Made by a program: the position numbers and the translations under genes. Source: Lomentospora prolificans (Eukaryota > Ascomycota > Sordariomycetes > Microascales > Microascaceae). From it: a stretch of DNA of 64,000 nt. The first letter of the stretch is position 1. Every line of letters starts with the position of its first letter. Below are positions 1 through 11,400 of the stretch, piece by piece. The DNA is taken from the NCBI GenBank assembly GCA_029532625.1, contig JARFXM010000006.1, positions 2,170,001 to 2,234,000 of the forward strand, read 5' to 3'. The notes below the pieces were generated by a model. The model worked only from the letters and a program-made list of their open reading frames with translations, did no database searches and was not told where the DNA came from.

Positions 1-1277
1 GCCGGGACATGTCAGCTGCTCCAGGGTATTGATGATTCTAGATTCTATATCGATTGCCTTTCCTTTCTACCCACCTCTTTTTGTTTCCCGAATCTCCTGT
101 ACAAAGTAGCCTAGTTCTTAATTTTGGAACCTTCAGTTTCCTTGTGTGGGATCTCCATGTGAAAGTTCACATGCTCCGTGCCGGCCACTTGCCTTCTTCC
201 CTTGGCGCAATTTTAGGACAAATTGAATGCTTCTAGAAGCGTCTTACGACTAGACTCGGTCAGTTTTAATGTTTTCAGGGAATGATCAGGGGAAAAGTCG
301 ATTAGCGTCTAGAGACAAGGGTCGGAAAGATTCACGTGCCCTTTGGGTTCCTGCGGATGACGAAGGTGAGCTCAAAAAATAGGTGGCCCGTTCCAGGGCA
401 AAGTATTTTGAGCGGATGAGCAGGAAGATGCACCTGGTAGCCTCGGCGCAAAAGAAGACAAATTTCCACCGCCATTCCTCATGTAATATCTCTTCAGAGT
501 AGGTTACTGAGCAGGAGCTACGAGAGAATGCCGGCTGCGGAACGTAGACGGACACTCGCCAAGTTCGAATCGCCTCTAACGTATGCTTCCCGGTGCCGTG
601 TCATATGCCGCCGCCCTCTTTTACTTTTGTACCTCTTGGTGCTTGCGGTATCAGATGCCCAACTCCTTGTCATGGTAGTCACTGAATCAGGTAGAAACTA
701 GGAGACTCTGAGATTCACATTCCCAAACTTGATAACGGCGTCGAAAGGGAAAGAAAAGTCTCTGAAAAATACGAAGCGAAGGAGCGCAAAAACTTTGCGA
801 TTTCTAAAGCCATATCCGACATTTGAGAATCTGGCGGCTAGCGTGCTATTTTTAAACGGTAGTGCCAGCAAAGTCTGGACCTGGTGCGGTTGTAGCTTGT
901 GACTCGGAAAAAGCCCCGAAACGCCCGTGCTTAGCCGGTCCTGGTCCCGGAAACTCTTGACGACATCCGTCCGGACTAGCGACCAAAATTTCTTTCGACA
1001 GCCCCGGAAAATGGAGAAGCGAAAGCCGACTTCATTCCGCCTGATGCAACATTTTCCCTCGACTAGCCTGCTAGTGGGTATGAAATCTTGCCGCTAATTC
1101 TCTGCGCCACCATCGGTTCTTTTTCACGATGGCTTCACCCGGATTGCAGAAAATCCCCCCAGCCGAATCCCAAAATCTCGAAACTAGCTCTATTTTTTCA
1201 GACATGGGCGTCTATCTTGTGAATTCTCCAGAGTTTCGACATCTGATCTCATTACGTACGCAACCCGCCTGCTCAAG
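1..1277. other. No gene recognised upstream of the first promoter
   Basis: I see no convincing coding region here. The short open frames, such as 286-555 on the minus strand, have no recognisable domain, splice structure or coding character. The stretch reads as ordinary fungal intergenic DNA and may include the 3' or 5' flank of a gene outside the window. Confidence 0.5.
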
Positions 1278-1285
1278 TATAAAAG
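1278..1285 (+). promoter_or_regulatory. TATA box (TATAAAAG)
   Basis: A consensus TATAAAAG lies about 720 nt upstream of the ATG at 2003. It is followed by a pyrimidine-rich tract (about 1315-1350) typical of fungal core promoters. If used, the transcript would have a long leader that includes the minisatellite at 1707-1794, unless an intron removes it. Assignment to the 2003 gene rests on position and strand. Confidence 0.5.
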
Positions 1286-1641
1286 CAGTGAAATCTTCCC
1301 GGTTTGGACCCGATCTCTCTTTTCCTTTTCTTCTTTTTTTCTTCTCCATCTCACCTGGGATATATGTTTTTGAATTCAGCTTCGCGGCTCACTTACAAGA
1401 ACTCTATTGCGCTCGTCTGAGTACCGACCTCACACGCACTACCACACGCAATATAACTCTGCTAGGCAACTTGACTCCGGTCACTTGCCTCACAAGCAAA
1501 CAAAACCAAGAAGTCATTGCGCTGGATAGATATATATCCTCCATGACTTCCATCACGACCACCATCCCTTCAGACAAACATACAAACAACAAACACATAA
1601 ACAAACCTGAAGGTACATGCACCATCTACTAATCTCAGCAG

Positions 1642-1840
1642 CCTTGCTATGTACTCCTGCTACAACCTTGCTATGCCATTGCTACACCCCTTGCTATGTA
1701 CTCTTGCTATACCTTTGCTACGGCACTGCTATACCTTTGCTACGGCACTGCTATATCTTTGCTACGGCATTGCTATACCATTGCTCTATCTTTGCTAGGG
1801 AACTGCTGGCTATACTATTGCTATTATACCTTTGCTATAC
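1642..1840 (+). repeat. Minisatellite, 22-bp period, TTGCTA-rich
   Basis: A tandem array is built on the word TTGCTA. The clearest units are 1707-1728, 1729-1750 and 1751-1772, each 22 bp. The first two are identical and the third differs at two positions. A degenerate fourth unit (1773-1794) follows, and looser TTGCTA/CTGCTA copies flank the core. It lies between a TATA box and the ATG at 2003, so it is either leader or intron sequence. The frames through it give low-complexity peptides and are probably not translated. Confidence 0.8.
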
Positions 1841-2002
1841 CTAACATGTCGGCACCAAGTAAAATGGACTTGGATGTACTAACTTATACTGTTAGCTAGT
1901 GTACAACAGTATACCGTCAACCTGAGGGATAATCGATCCAACAAACAAACAAACAACCACTCGTCCTTCTTCTCTGGTCAAGAAAACGAACCGATAGCAA
2001 AC

Positions 2003-3238
2003 ATGGCCAGCTTCGGTATCAACATGGACAACAACAACAACAACAACAACATCGTCAATATGATGAACTCTGGACGCCGTCTGGCCCAGAGCCCGCATGA
2101 GTACGGAACTGTCTACCCACCTCCTATCTACCCCAGCTCGGCCACCTTCCTCTGCGCCATGAGCTTTATTGAAACCCACAGCGCTGCCCACCAGCTCTAT
2201 GCAGCCAAGCACATGATGCCCGGCGGCGGCCTCAGGTTGTGTGCCGCATTCCGCGGTACTCGAGCCAACGACCATGTGTTCCGTGCCACGAACACATTGG
2301 TATCGTACGGAGGTGACCGAAAGCAAAGCCTTTTCTCCATCAACAACAAGAGAGAGCAAAAGAAGACTAGACTTGAAAATCTTCTATGGTGGGTTCTAAG
2401 CAATGGACGTTCCGTCAACATCGACTGTGAATGCGAGGAAGTATTCCACGCTAGGATCGGCAGCGGTGTCATGCAATGGATTGAAAACCAACTGGCGACT
2501 GATGCTGGCGAGGCGCGAGGCGCTCCTCCTGGGTCTGAGGAGCAGCCCCGTTTCGCATGGGACAAGGTCGACTTCCAGCCACCCCGTTACTGCGAGAGTC
2601 TTATGACGTCGGAACAAGTCGGCGAGCATGCTATCCATGAATTTAAACATGACGATGATGAGGACACTCGCTCGACGGTGGTTGAGTTCGACATGGACTG
2701 GCAAGAAGAGCAGGAGCTCACCAGCATCGACAGCCTAGTTTCAAACGACCCATTCACCAGCCCGGAAAGCTACGGCTTCTCCTATTCACGAAGGATTGGG
2801 GAGCCCATGGACCTTGAGATGGAAGAACTTCGCATGCACCAAGCAGCTACTCGTCAGAAGGAGAGTCCGGAGACTATCACCACCACAAGCAAACAAACAA
2901 ACCAAAGTCTCCACCAAGAAACGGACTCTTATTTCACATACAACCCTGACATTGAAAGAGTAGGCGAGCCCATCGAAAAGGAACTGGAGCAATGCCGTAT
3001 GTGGATCGCGACTCAGGCCGAAGAGCAGGAGAGCCACAAAGACGAAGACGAAGACAAAGACGGAACCGAAGACGAGTTCTCGGAATACGTACACCACTAC
3101 CGCTTCGTCGGCCTCCGCTACAATCCAAACGCCACCCGGCCAGTCGGCGAGCCCATGAACCTGGAGATGGAAGAACATCGCCTGAGATACCTCACGTATT
3201 TCGCAGAGAGTCACCACACCACCATTGCTGCAAAGTAA
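2003..3238 (+). CDS. Hypothetical 411-aa protein with three GEP repeats
   Basis: I do not recognise this protein. It opens with a poly-Asn run (residues about 10-17). A glycine-containing, mildly hydrophobic region (about 70-165) follows, then an acidic C-terminal half. Three related segments stand out around residues 264-284, 319-339 and 380-400. Each contains (I/V)GEP followed by an acidic helix of the form x-L-E-M-E-E-x-R, and the last two are preceded by Y-N-P-(D/N). The spacing between copies is 55 and 61 residues. There is no signal peptide or membrane segment. The ATG at 2003 is the first in frame after the TATA box at 1278, and the frame is open to the TAA without an intron. The long open frame and the protein-level repeats with divergent codons argue for a real gene, but no function can be assigned. 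Confidence 0.6.
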   Translation: MASFGINMDNNNNNNNIVNMMNSGRRLAQSPHEYGTVYPPPIYPSSATFLCAMSFIETHSAAHQLYAAKHMMPGGGLRLCAAFRGTRANDHVFRATNTLVSYGGDRKQSLFSINNKREQKKTRLENLLWWVLSNGRSVNIDCECEEVFHARIGSGVMQWIENQLATDAGEARGAPPGSEEQPRFAWDKVDFQPPRYCESLMTSEQVGEHAIHEFKHDDDEDTRSTVVEFDMDWQEEQELTSIDSLVSNDPFTSPESYGFSYSRRIGEPMDLEMEELRMHQAATRQKESPETITTTSKQTNQSLHQETDSYFTYNPDIERVGEPIEKELEQCRMWIATQAEEQESHKDEDEDKDGTEDEFSEYVHHYRFVGLRYNPNATRPVGEPMNLEMEEHRLRYLTYFAESHHTTIAAK

Positions 3239-5615
3239 AACAACGATAAGCCTCTGAATATTGGCGATATGTTTACCCATCTCAACGGCACACAGGCATG
3301 GATGATCCAACCCCACATACGGTGCCCTTTCCGACAATTTATCCAAGTAACTTGTGCGACTCTATGTGTCAATCCCTACCTCGAAGCAAAGGAGTCTCGG
3401 TTAATTTCAAAGATTGAGGACTCATCACTGGTTTCCTCGCAACTCGAGAAGAATGGATTTCGGGATCGGATGAGACCGTTCCCTCGATCTGAGAGATGAT
3501 CGTTTCTCCCGGGGTCTGGGAAGAGCTGCGCAACCCCTCGTGTGGACAACAACCAAACCAGCCCACGCGCAACGCATCCACCAGAAAGATTTCTCGTCTC
3601 CTCGCGCTACTGGCGTAAATCGACGGCTCCCCCGGTCCGGCCCTGATGAAAAAAAGAAAAAATATCGGGCGTAAGAACACTTTGGGACGGGAGGAAAGAC
3701 TGTTCGATCTCCGACGACGGACGCAGGCAATGAATGCTACTTGGATATGTAGGAGACTGGAAGCACGGCTGGGCAAACACGGTGGTAGAGAGGGGTGTGG
3801 CACAGGCCGTTTCTTGGAGAACCTGGAACCTGCGGATGAGGGCATCACCAAAACAAAAACCACACAAAACAAGATGACACAAAAGACAAGACGAAAAGTC
3901 CAGTCAAACCAAACCAAGATGCTCTCATTCCGACAACAGGGTCTTAACCAGGCCAAGGGAAAAAAAAAGGCAACCAAAATCCCGAGGCACGCCATCAACA
4001 AAAACAAAACCAACAAAAAAGCCCTCGATGAAGACTTACGCCTCCCAAGATATCATCAAAACACAAACAAAACTTCTCTGGATTTGACCTACCTCTCTCT
4101 ACCACTGGGCGGGCGGGAAGAGGTGTGTACTGTCATACACACCTCGGGTGTTTACCAAACAGCCAAATAGCTATATATATCTATCCCACATCATCATGAG
4201 CTTCTCATGACTTTATGAACATAACCTACACGAATAGATAATAGAAGCTAGACACACATCTTACTATCCCCTCGGACTAAACTGCAGTGATAAGTGCCTT
4301 ATAGGAAGTTTTTTTTTTCTTTCTTTTTAGTATTTATTTATTTATTTATTTTTTTTTTTTTTTTAGATGAACTGATGTATAGACGCCAGCTCCCAGCATA
4401 GCCTAAGTAAATGCTCAGAGAGGCAGGCATCTTATCTACTCCCATACTTCACTCCCTAGGTGCTCCCCATCCTCTACGTTCATGGGGCAGGCTGCCCTGT
4501 TAGGAATGAGGTTTAATTCAAGAAGTAGGAATATATCCAGCTATTCAAAATCAACTTTGCCACCCAGGAGATTCGCTCAAAACATTCAAACATCACAAAT
4601 TTCCCTTCCAATCCGAGGTTCATCATCCGACATGTCCCAAGACTGATATGGCCATGGCGTACATCCACCCACTCCAAGCCTGCATGCCGCAAATGTCACC
4701 TGGTGCATATAAGTAATTCACACGTAGGTAACGCAACACCCCTCCCGCCAGCGGCGCCCTGCATCTGGTGCATGCATGCATGGGTTGCACGTCAGGGATC
4801 CCGTCACCTGTCGCCTCATCCTTTGCTTCTCCGAGTTGCGAACAGACCACTCATAGCCGCGGTAATTGAATCACTTCTTACCGGCATTCGTCTCCTCGGG
4901 GGGGCCATACTTTTCTTTCCAGATCCTACCACGCCGAGTTAGAAATCGTCCCATGTAGCTGATTTTCAAATCCAGAGTTGCAATCGGCATCTATTCCGTG
5001 CCGGCCTAGGCTCAACACTGAGGCACGAAAAAAAAAGGATGGGCAAGGGGTATAGGCAGGGGAAAGGTGCAACGCGGGTGCCAGAACTGACTAGCTTGAT
5101 GCTTGTTTCCCGAGATTGATGATCAAATCTTCGAGCAGAGCACATAGGGGTCGTCATATAAAATGAAGGAGGAAAAGGAAGGTTATGGGGGAGGGGGCAT
5201 GCAGAGAGATTCTAAGCTTAAGAGAGAGAGAGAGAGACACAGACACACACATACCATGAATTTCCTAGCGTTTTGTTGCCATTCTTCTCAGCTAGCCTGT
5301 AATAACGCGCAGCCGCGAACTAGTATTGTTGGGGTCAGTCAAGAAAGGCCAGCCTCAGGTCGGCTCTGGATTCGAAGCGCGGGGGGTTGTCCTTTCAGTT
5401 AGGACGTGTGGAGAGAAAGAAAGAGTTGAGATAGCAGGAACACAGTAAAGGTAATAGAGTTGAGCACATCCATTGTGAAGAAAGCTCAAACATGGGCGAG
5501 AATTTTGCAACAATGGATGGCCACGTTGATGCCCAAAGTAGGCCACCCGCAAGCTGTAAGAAGAGCAACGCGACGCCGGGGTTCAGTTCGCTTCAGCCAC
5601 CCATCTGTCGGAACG
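3239..5615. other. Intergenic, low-complexity tracts only
   Basis: No gene is supported in this stretch. It holds a T-rich and ATTT-repeat tract at about 4310-4366 and an (AG)n/(AC)n microsatellite at 5221-5252. The open frame at 3646-4170 is lysine-rich, has no recognisable domain and no splice partner, and was not accepted. The distal end may contain the 3' UTR, or a further exon, of the Sel1-repeat gene on the minus strand. Confidence 0.5.
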
Positions 5616-7151
5616 CTAGCTCGACATCCGATTTGACAGAGGCATCCTATTTGCCTCGCTTACCTGCGTCGGCATCCAACTGGCTCTTGGCCGAGTAATC
5701 ACGCCAGCGAGTCTTTGATTTTTCTGGGGAGCAGAGGGAATATGACGAACGAAACGGGGGTAGCAGAGAAGGGAGGAAGCCAAAAAAAAAAAAAAAAAAA
5801 GGAAAGAGAAGCCAAAATATGCACATGGCGGATCAAGCGAAACGCACCTTGTCTTTCTTGCATCCGAAGCCTTCTAGATAGCACCATGCCACTTCGTTCA
5901 TGGCGTCTGTAAATCACACCGAACCCAATCAGCTGAGCCCGCCTTCTACGCAATGACGAAGGGGCTTAGAGGAAGCCACCTGAGGGGGACGCTTGACTTA
6001 CCCGAGTCGCCGAGATTTGCAGCGGTTTCGTAGTACTGCGAGCCGCCACGCGAAGGCGTACCAGTCAGTGAAACGTCCATCAACGATCGGACCATCCGAA
6101 TTGGCCGGGCCGGAGAGAGAAAGTGAAGACAACCCACCTGCTTCGCGGCCACAGGGTCTTTGCCGATACCCCAGCCGTGACGGAAGCAATTTGCCAGCTC
6201 GAATATAGCCAGCACTAGCTCGCCCTTGGCGGCGCCTCCTTTCTTGAGTCCGGCCTGCAGCGCCATCTGCTCGACAGCAGCCGCATTTGAAGCGGCCTTG
6301 GACAGAAATTGGACGGCTCTATCCGGCTCAGGATTGCACCCCCAGCCATGCCTGTAAGAGGGTAGGGGTTAGATGTGCATTAGCTCAGATTCTCGTAAGC
6401 AACCCTTTAAAAAAAGTGCTATCTCGTCTCACTATAGAAACACTGCGAGGCCTGGGCTGGCTACGTGATCTGGTCGTCGTGACAGGAGCTAGCCAGTTCA
6501 CTCCGTAGACGGGAGAGGAACCTACCTCAAGGCGAGACCGTAGAGCACTTGACTCAGCGGATTATTGGCGCCGTTGGGATCCGCCAACTGGCCAAACAAC
6601 CTTGTAGACTGCACCAAGTCACCCTCCTCGTGAAAAGCAATAGCTTTCTGTATCAGCTCATCAGTCTGAGTGGTAGAAACCACACCCCCCGAAGACTGGC
6701 CCAGGCCTGGATTGGGCGATGACGGCCGACTCTTCGCGAGAATCATAGCTCTTTTCTCCCACTGTGTCTCTGTCTCCTCGGGGTCTCCATTCACACCGCT
6801 ACTGTTGATCTCCGGCAGGTCGGCAGGGATGTTGTTGGAGGAGTGCTCGCGGCCCAGGTGGAATCGGGAGAGGCGGCTGCCCTCCTTCCGGGGACTGATG
6901 TCACTCGCGCGCGACGAGGCCGACGCAGCTGAGGCACTACGCGATCGCGAAGACCGGAAGACGTCGAGGCTGCGACGGGGCTTGTGGCCAATCTGCTGCT
7001 GTTGCTTGGAGAAGGGGTCGGCGTAGGAGGCTTCTCCTGGAGGGTATACGACCTCTTCGGTATAGGTGTCGGAGCGGATGAGAGTGAATTCGGGTACGGG
7101 GGGTTCTGAATCGGACCGATCCTTTTTCTTCAGAACATCGCGGAGTCCCAT
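5616..7151 (-). CDS. Sel1-repeat protein (Nif1-like), five exons, 3' end uncertain
   Basis: The protein has tandem Sel1/TPR-like repeats, for example ALRHGWGCNPEPDRAVQFLS and the segments around NCFRHGWGIGKDP and AWCYLEGFGCKKD. Ahead of them is a Ser/Arg-rich, probably disordered region of about 150 residues that starts MGLRDVLKKKD. Sel1 repeats are protein-interaction scaffolds. The arrangement resembles the fungal Nif1-like group, whose fission-yeast member acts on cell-cycle control, but this link is by family only. Exons, 5' to 3', are 7151-6526, 6351-6138, 6035-6002, 5906-5848, then a last exon from 5723. All junctions keep frame across GT..AG introns. After CKKDK the usual family tail (a YYRLAE-like segment) is absent. 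In phase the last exon reads to a stop at 5618-5616, unless a further GTAAGC donor at 5663 is used, so the C-terminus is unsettled. Confidence 0.75.
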
Positions 7152-8459
7152 GGTGGCTGCGATAGCGTGTTATCTGGTCTACCAACTTGTACGTGTTGTC
7201 GCGATGCGGGCTTTGTAGAGGGGTGGCCGATCGCAATTCACTGGGCGAGTTCGGCCAGCAATGAGGGGCCACTCGTCTTAGCTGGCGGGGACCCAGATTT
7301 CCTTGTCGAGAAGACACAGAGAGGAGGAATTGGGTTCGGGCACCGTAGCTGGCGAAAGCTGAGTCAAAGATTCAAAGGCCGACGGAGGGATTGATCGTTC
7401 GGACGGACTTCGCGATGGGAGGAGAAGAGCATTTCGGCTCGAGAACGCCATCTTAGCTCGTCTAGCCTTCCCGCAACTGGAGAGGATGGTATGGGATGCG
7501 TCGTAATACTAGTATGCGTCCCCCTTTTCCACTGCCTGCTGGCGTCGCTTCTGGTCCTTGCTGGCGGGGCTTAGCACGGCGGCAGTGCGGGCGTGCTGGC
7601 GCCTGCCTGGCGTGTTGTTGTAAACCAGCGCAGCCGCCAGCGCTGGAGCAATCAATGCTGCCGCGCCCCCTCCATCAGAACCCCAATGAAGAACCGTGGA
7701 CTTTTCTTCTTTTTTTGGGTTGTTTGTTTGTTGATTTTGGAAGCTTCCAAGGGTCAATCCAATACACCATCTATTAATACAGGCCCTACGCCCTGGTGCA
7801 CCGATTACATCCATGAGCCACACGGATGGGAGCGGATGGTCTGGCCAGCTCAATTCACGGCTGGGTAGGGCCGGCGGCTTGGGGCAGATGGCAGCGGGCC
7901 AATGCCTGGCAATGATGACTTATACAACGCCAGCTGACCAGCAGTGGAATAATGATGGTACAGGTACCTTCGTACTGGCTGGCATAGACGACCAAACCAC
8001 CACCAGCCAGGAAATAGACTGTACATTAAATGATACTGGCTAGAGTCCACATTGCAATCAAGTCTCTCTCTCGTTTTGGTTTCTACAGAATTAGCGGAAG
8101 GTCGTAAGAGAAAAAATATTTCTGTTAATGGGGGGCGTCATTAGCCAGCGGCACTTGCAAAAGGCCAGCCAGCAATATTAGTCAGTGGTTTTCATGGGGT
8201 GGTGATCCACTAGATACCCCTCTGGCGAAAGCCCACCCTACCACCCTCACATCACCTGGGACAAGGCCATAATAGACGACAGTTGTGTCGAGTAAAAACG
8301 CACTCCCACACACGCAAACACTCTATCTAGTACAGTATCGCCAGTCACCATCAGAGTTCTTGATCGAAGCAGATAAGTATCAGTGGTAGTTTTGATGTAT
8401 TTCAAAGTTACTACTTCGCAACCCATGTCATGTCACATTTCAAATAGTTCGGCTCATCA
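7152..8459. other. Intergenic between two minus-strand genes
   Basis: This stretch contains the promoter of the Sel1-repeat gene (proximal to 7152) and the 3' flank of the 5-oxoprolinase gene. From about 7810 to 8200 it is rich in GCCAGC, TGGC and GCTGGC words. No coding sequence with recognisable similarity was found. Confidence 0.5.
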
Positions 8460-11400
8460 TCATGCCGCACCCCACGCTCCACCGCCAGGGGTGTGAACGA
8501 TGATTCTCTCCCCTGGCAAGAGCTTCGTTGTGGCTTTCGCTCCCAGGTTGAGGATCGTTTCCGTCCCGGTTGCTTCGTCCCTTGTCACTACCAGGTTCAG
8601 TCCCGCCGCGCCTTCTCCTCCCCCCTCCATTCCGTACGGCCGACGGCTCCTTCGCTCGCTTAGTATCGAGCACTGCACCGGCACCCGGAACTCGATGTCC
8701 CGTATCACTCCGTCTCCCCCTGCGTTCCTGCCCACGCCACCTGACCCGCTTCGCAGCTCGAACCGCCTGAGAATACAGGGGTACCGCTTCTCTAGCACCT
8801 CCGGGTCTGTGATTCGGGTGTTGGTCATGTGCGTGTGAACGCCGCTCCGTCCACTCCACGTCGGGCCAGCCCCTGCTCCGCCTGCGATGGTTTCGTAGTA
8901 GCCGAAGCCGTCCTTGTGCTCGCCTGTTAATGGGTCGGCGCCGCCGGTACCAAAGGTCAAGTTATTGCAGCACCCCTGGCTCGCAGCCGCAGCTCGGAAC
9001 GCCTTGAGGATCACATCCGTCACCCTCTGCGACGTCAAGACGTTGCCGCCCACAACCGCGAGTCCAGGGCTGGGGTTGAGTATGGTTCCCAAAGGCAAGA
9101 TCACCTTTATAGGCTCGAGACATCCCTGGTTAAGCGGAATGTCGGATGAGATGAGCAGGCGTAGGGTGTAAATGATGGCGGAATACGTGATGGCGGGGGG
9201 TGCGTTAGTGTTGCCGTGTACCTGAGGCCCTGTGCCGGAAAAGTCAAAGGTGGCTTCCCCGTCCTCCGAAATTGTGATGGAAAGGGCAATGGGTGTTCCG
9301 TCGTCCATATAGTCGACAGCTGAAAGCGGTTCGGCGCCAAAGGTGGAACGAAAGGACTTGAGAAGCGACCTTACAGAGTCACGAGCGCAATCTTGAATTC
9401 CCACCATGTAGCGATGGACCGTAGCAAGACCGAACTCGTTAATGAGCGATTTGATCAGCGCAATTCCTTGCGCGTTCGCTGCGATCTGGGCCTTGAGGTC
9501 GGAAACGTTGTCTTGAAGCCTGCGCGTGCCGGAGCATCCAGGGTACTTGGCAGGCTCGTCCAGCAGCAAGCGTCGAAGCTCGTCCTCATCGAAGCGGCCC
9601 TCGCTAACTAGCTTGGTCGACTCAATTGCTGCACCTTCCTGCCACAGCCGAGTTGAAGTCGGCGGCATGGAACCAGGTAGGATTCCGCCAATATCGGCGT
9701 GGTGGCCGCGAGATGCAACGTAAAAGACAATCTCCTCGCCGTCAAATACAGGCGTTATAACTGTAATGTCGGGCAAATGGGTGCCGCCGCATGTAGGGTG
9801 ATTAGAAACCAGAACATCCCCGTCACGGAGCCGGCCCCCCCAGAATTCGGCTTGGTACTTGACGGCAAAGCTCATGCTGCCCAAATGAACGGGGACATGG
9901 GGAGCGTTGGCGACCAGTCCTCCATCGGGCGTGAAGATGGCACAGGAGAAGTCGAGTCTTTCTTTGATATTGGTACTGACAGCGGTGCGCTGGAGCGTGC
10001 GGCCCATCTGCTCCGCGATGGACATGAATCTATGCCCGAACACGGTGAGCTGAATTGAACTAAACTCGCCTTGACTATTGTCCACTTTTAAGGGTTCCTT
10101 GGTGGTCCTGTCGATAACGACAAAGCTGTCGAGGATCCTAGCCACGGAGCCGGGAGCGACGAGAATCGTTTGGGTCTTGTCGATAATGAGAGCCGGGCCA
10201 TTTACCTCGCAGCCGGCTTTCAAAACCGTGAGATAGTACACGGGGGTCTCGATGTTTCCGTGACCCTCAAAGTACACCGTGTTGGTTCCATCTGGGGCCG
10301 GAGCCGAAATAGGAGCATCGCGCTGTAGGGCGTTGAGCTGGGCGAACGGGCTTTGGTGCGCCTCGGCTGCGGAGGCACCAATGGCCCTCACTCTAAAGTC
10401 GTCGACGATGATATCCTTCTCAGGAAAATGGAAACCATACTTTCGCTTGTGCGCTTGCTCAAAGTCGCGCTTGAAATCTCCGTCCGCTGGCTTCAGGGTC
10501 ATAACAGCGCTGTTGGATCCGGAATACCTCATATTGAGGTAGTACTCGCATGAGATTTGATCGGGCAGGAATCCCTGCCTCATGAGCTCGGAACCGGCTT
10601 GTGAGGCAAGGTCCTCAAGCTGCTTACGAATACCCTCCTCGGTATCCGCATTGTACTTGATCGCGGCGGGGATCTGTACCTCGTGAACCACGTCGGCCAA
10701 TGACATACCGTAGGCGGAGAGAATAGAGGAATATTTGTGGATGATGACGCGTGAGATTCCGAGAACCGAAGCGACGGCGCAAGCGTGTTGACCACCAGCG
10801 CCGCCGAAGCTCGCAAGGTGGTGGTCTTCCGTCGCATAGCCGCGAGACTCGGTGAGCCCTCGAATGGAGCTGGCCATTTTCTCGTTGGCAACGTTGAGGA
10901 ATCCCATAGCGACCTCTTCCGGAGAAATCTCCCTGAGGCCGCCCGCTCGCCTGGTTTCATTGATTTCGGCTGTTAATGCAATAAACTTTTCGCGGGTTAT
11001 ATCCACGCCCAGCGGCTCATCCTCGTTCGGCCCAAAGACCTTGGGGAAATGCTCAGGCACAAGTCTACCCAGAAAAAGGTTGGCATCAGTGACGGTTAAG
11101 GGCCCGCCCTTGCGGTAACATGCTGGACCCGGATGAGCTGATGCCGACTCTGGTCCGACGTTGAACAAACCGTTGCGCCACGCCAGAATAGAGCCGCCAC
11201 CGGCGGCAACCGTTTTGATGTCGAGCTGCGGCGACTGGACTTGGATGCCGGCCGTCGTGCTCTCGAATACATGATCGTAGGTTCCGGAAAACCGGGAGAC
11301 GTCGGTCGACGTGCCGCCCATGTCGAAGCCAATGATGGCCCTGCGCTCTTCGTCGTCCCATGATGTCTGTGCGTAGCCTACTACACCACCAGCGGGCCCG

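Noticed and set aside
1129..1632. 167-codon frame starting ATG just upstream of the TATA box
   Set aside because: It runs through the TATA box, pyrimidine tract and leader, and its composition is not protein-like.
2786..3346. 186-codon minus-strand frame over the 411-aa gene
   Set aside because: Antisense to the GEP repeats; its Phe/Val-rich runs come from GAC/GAA repeats on the plus strand.
3646..4170. 174-codon Lys/Asn/Thr-rich frame
   Set aside because: Low-complexity, A-rich sequence with no domain, splice partner or signal peptide.
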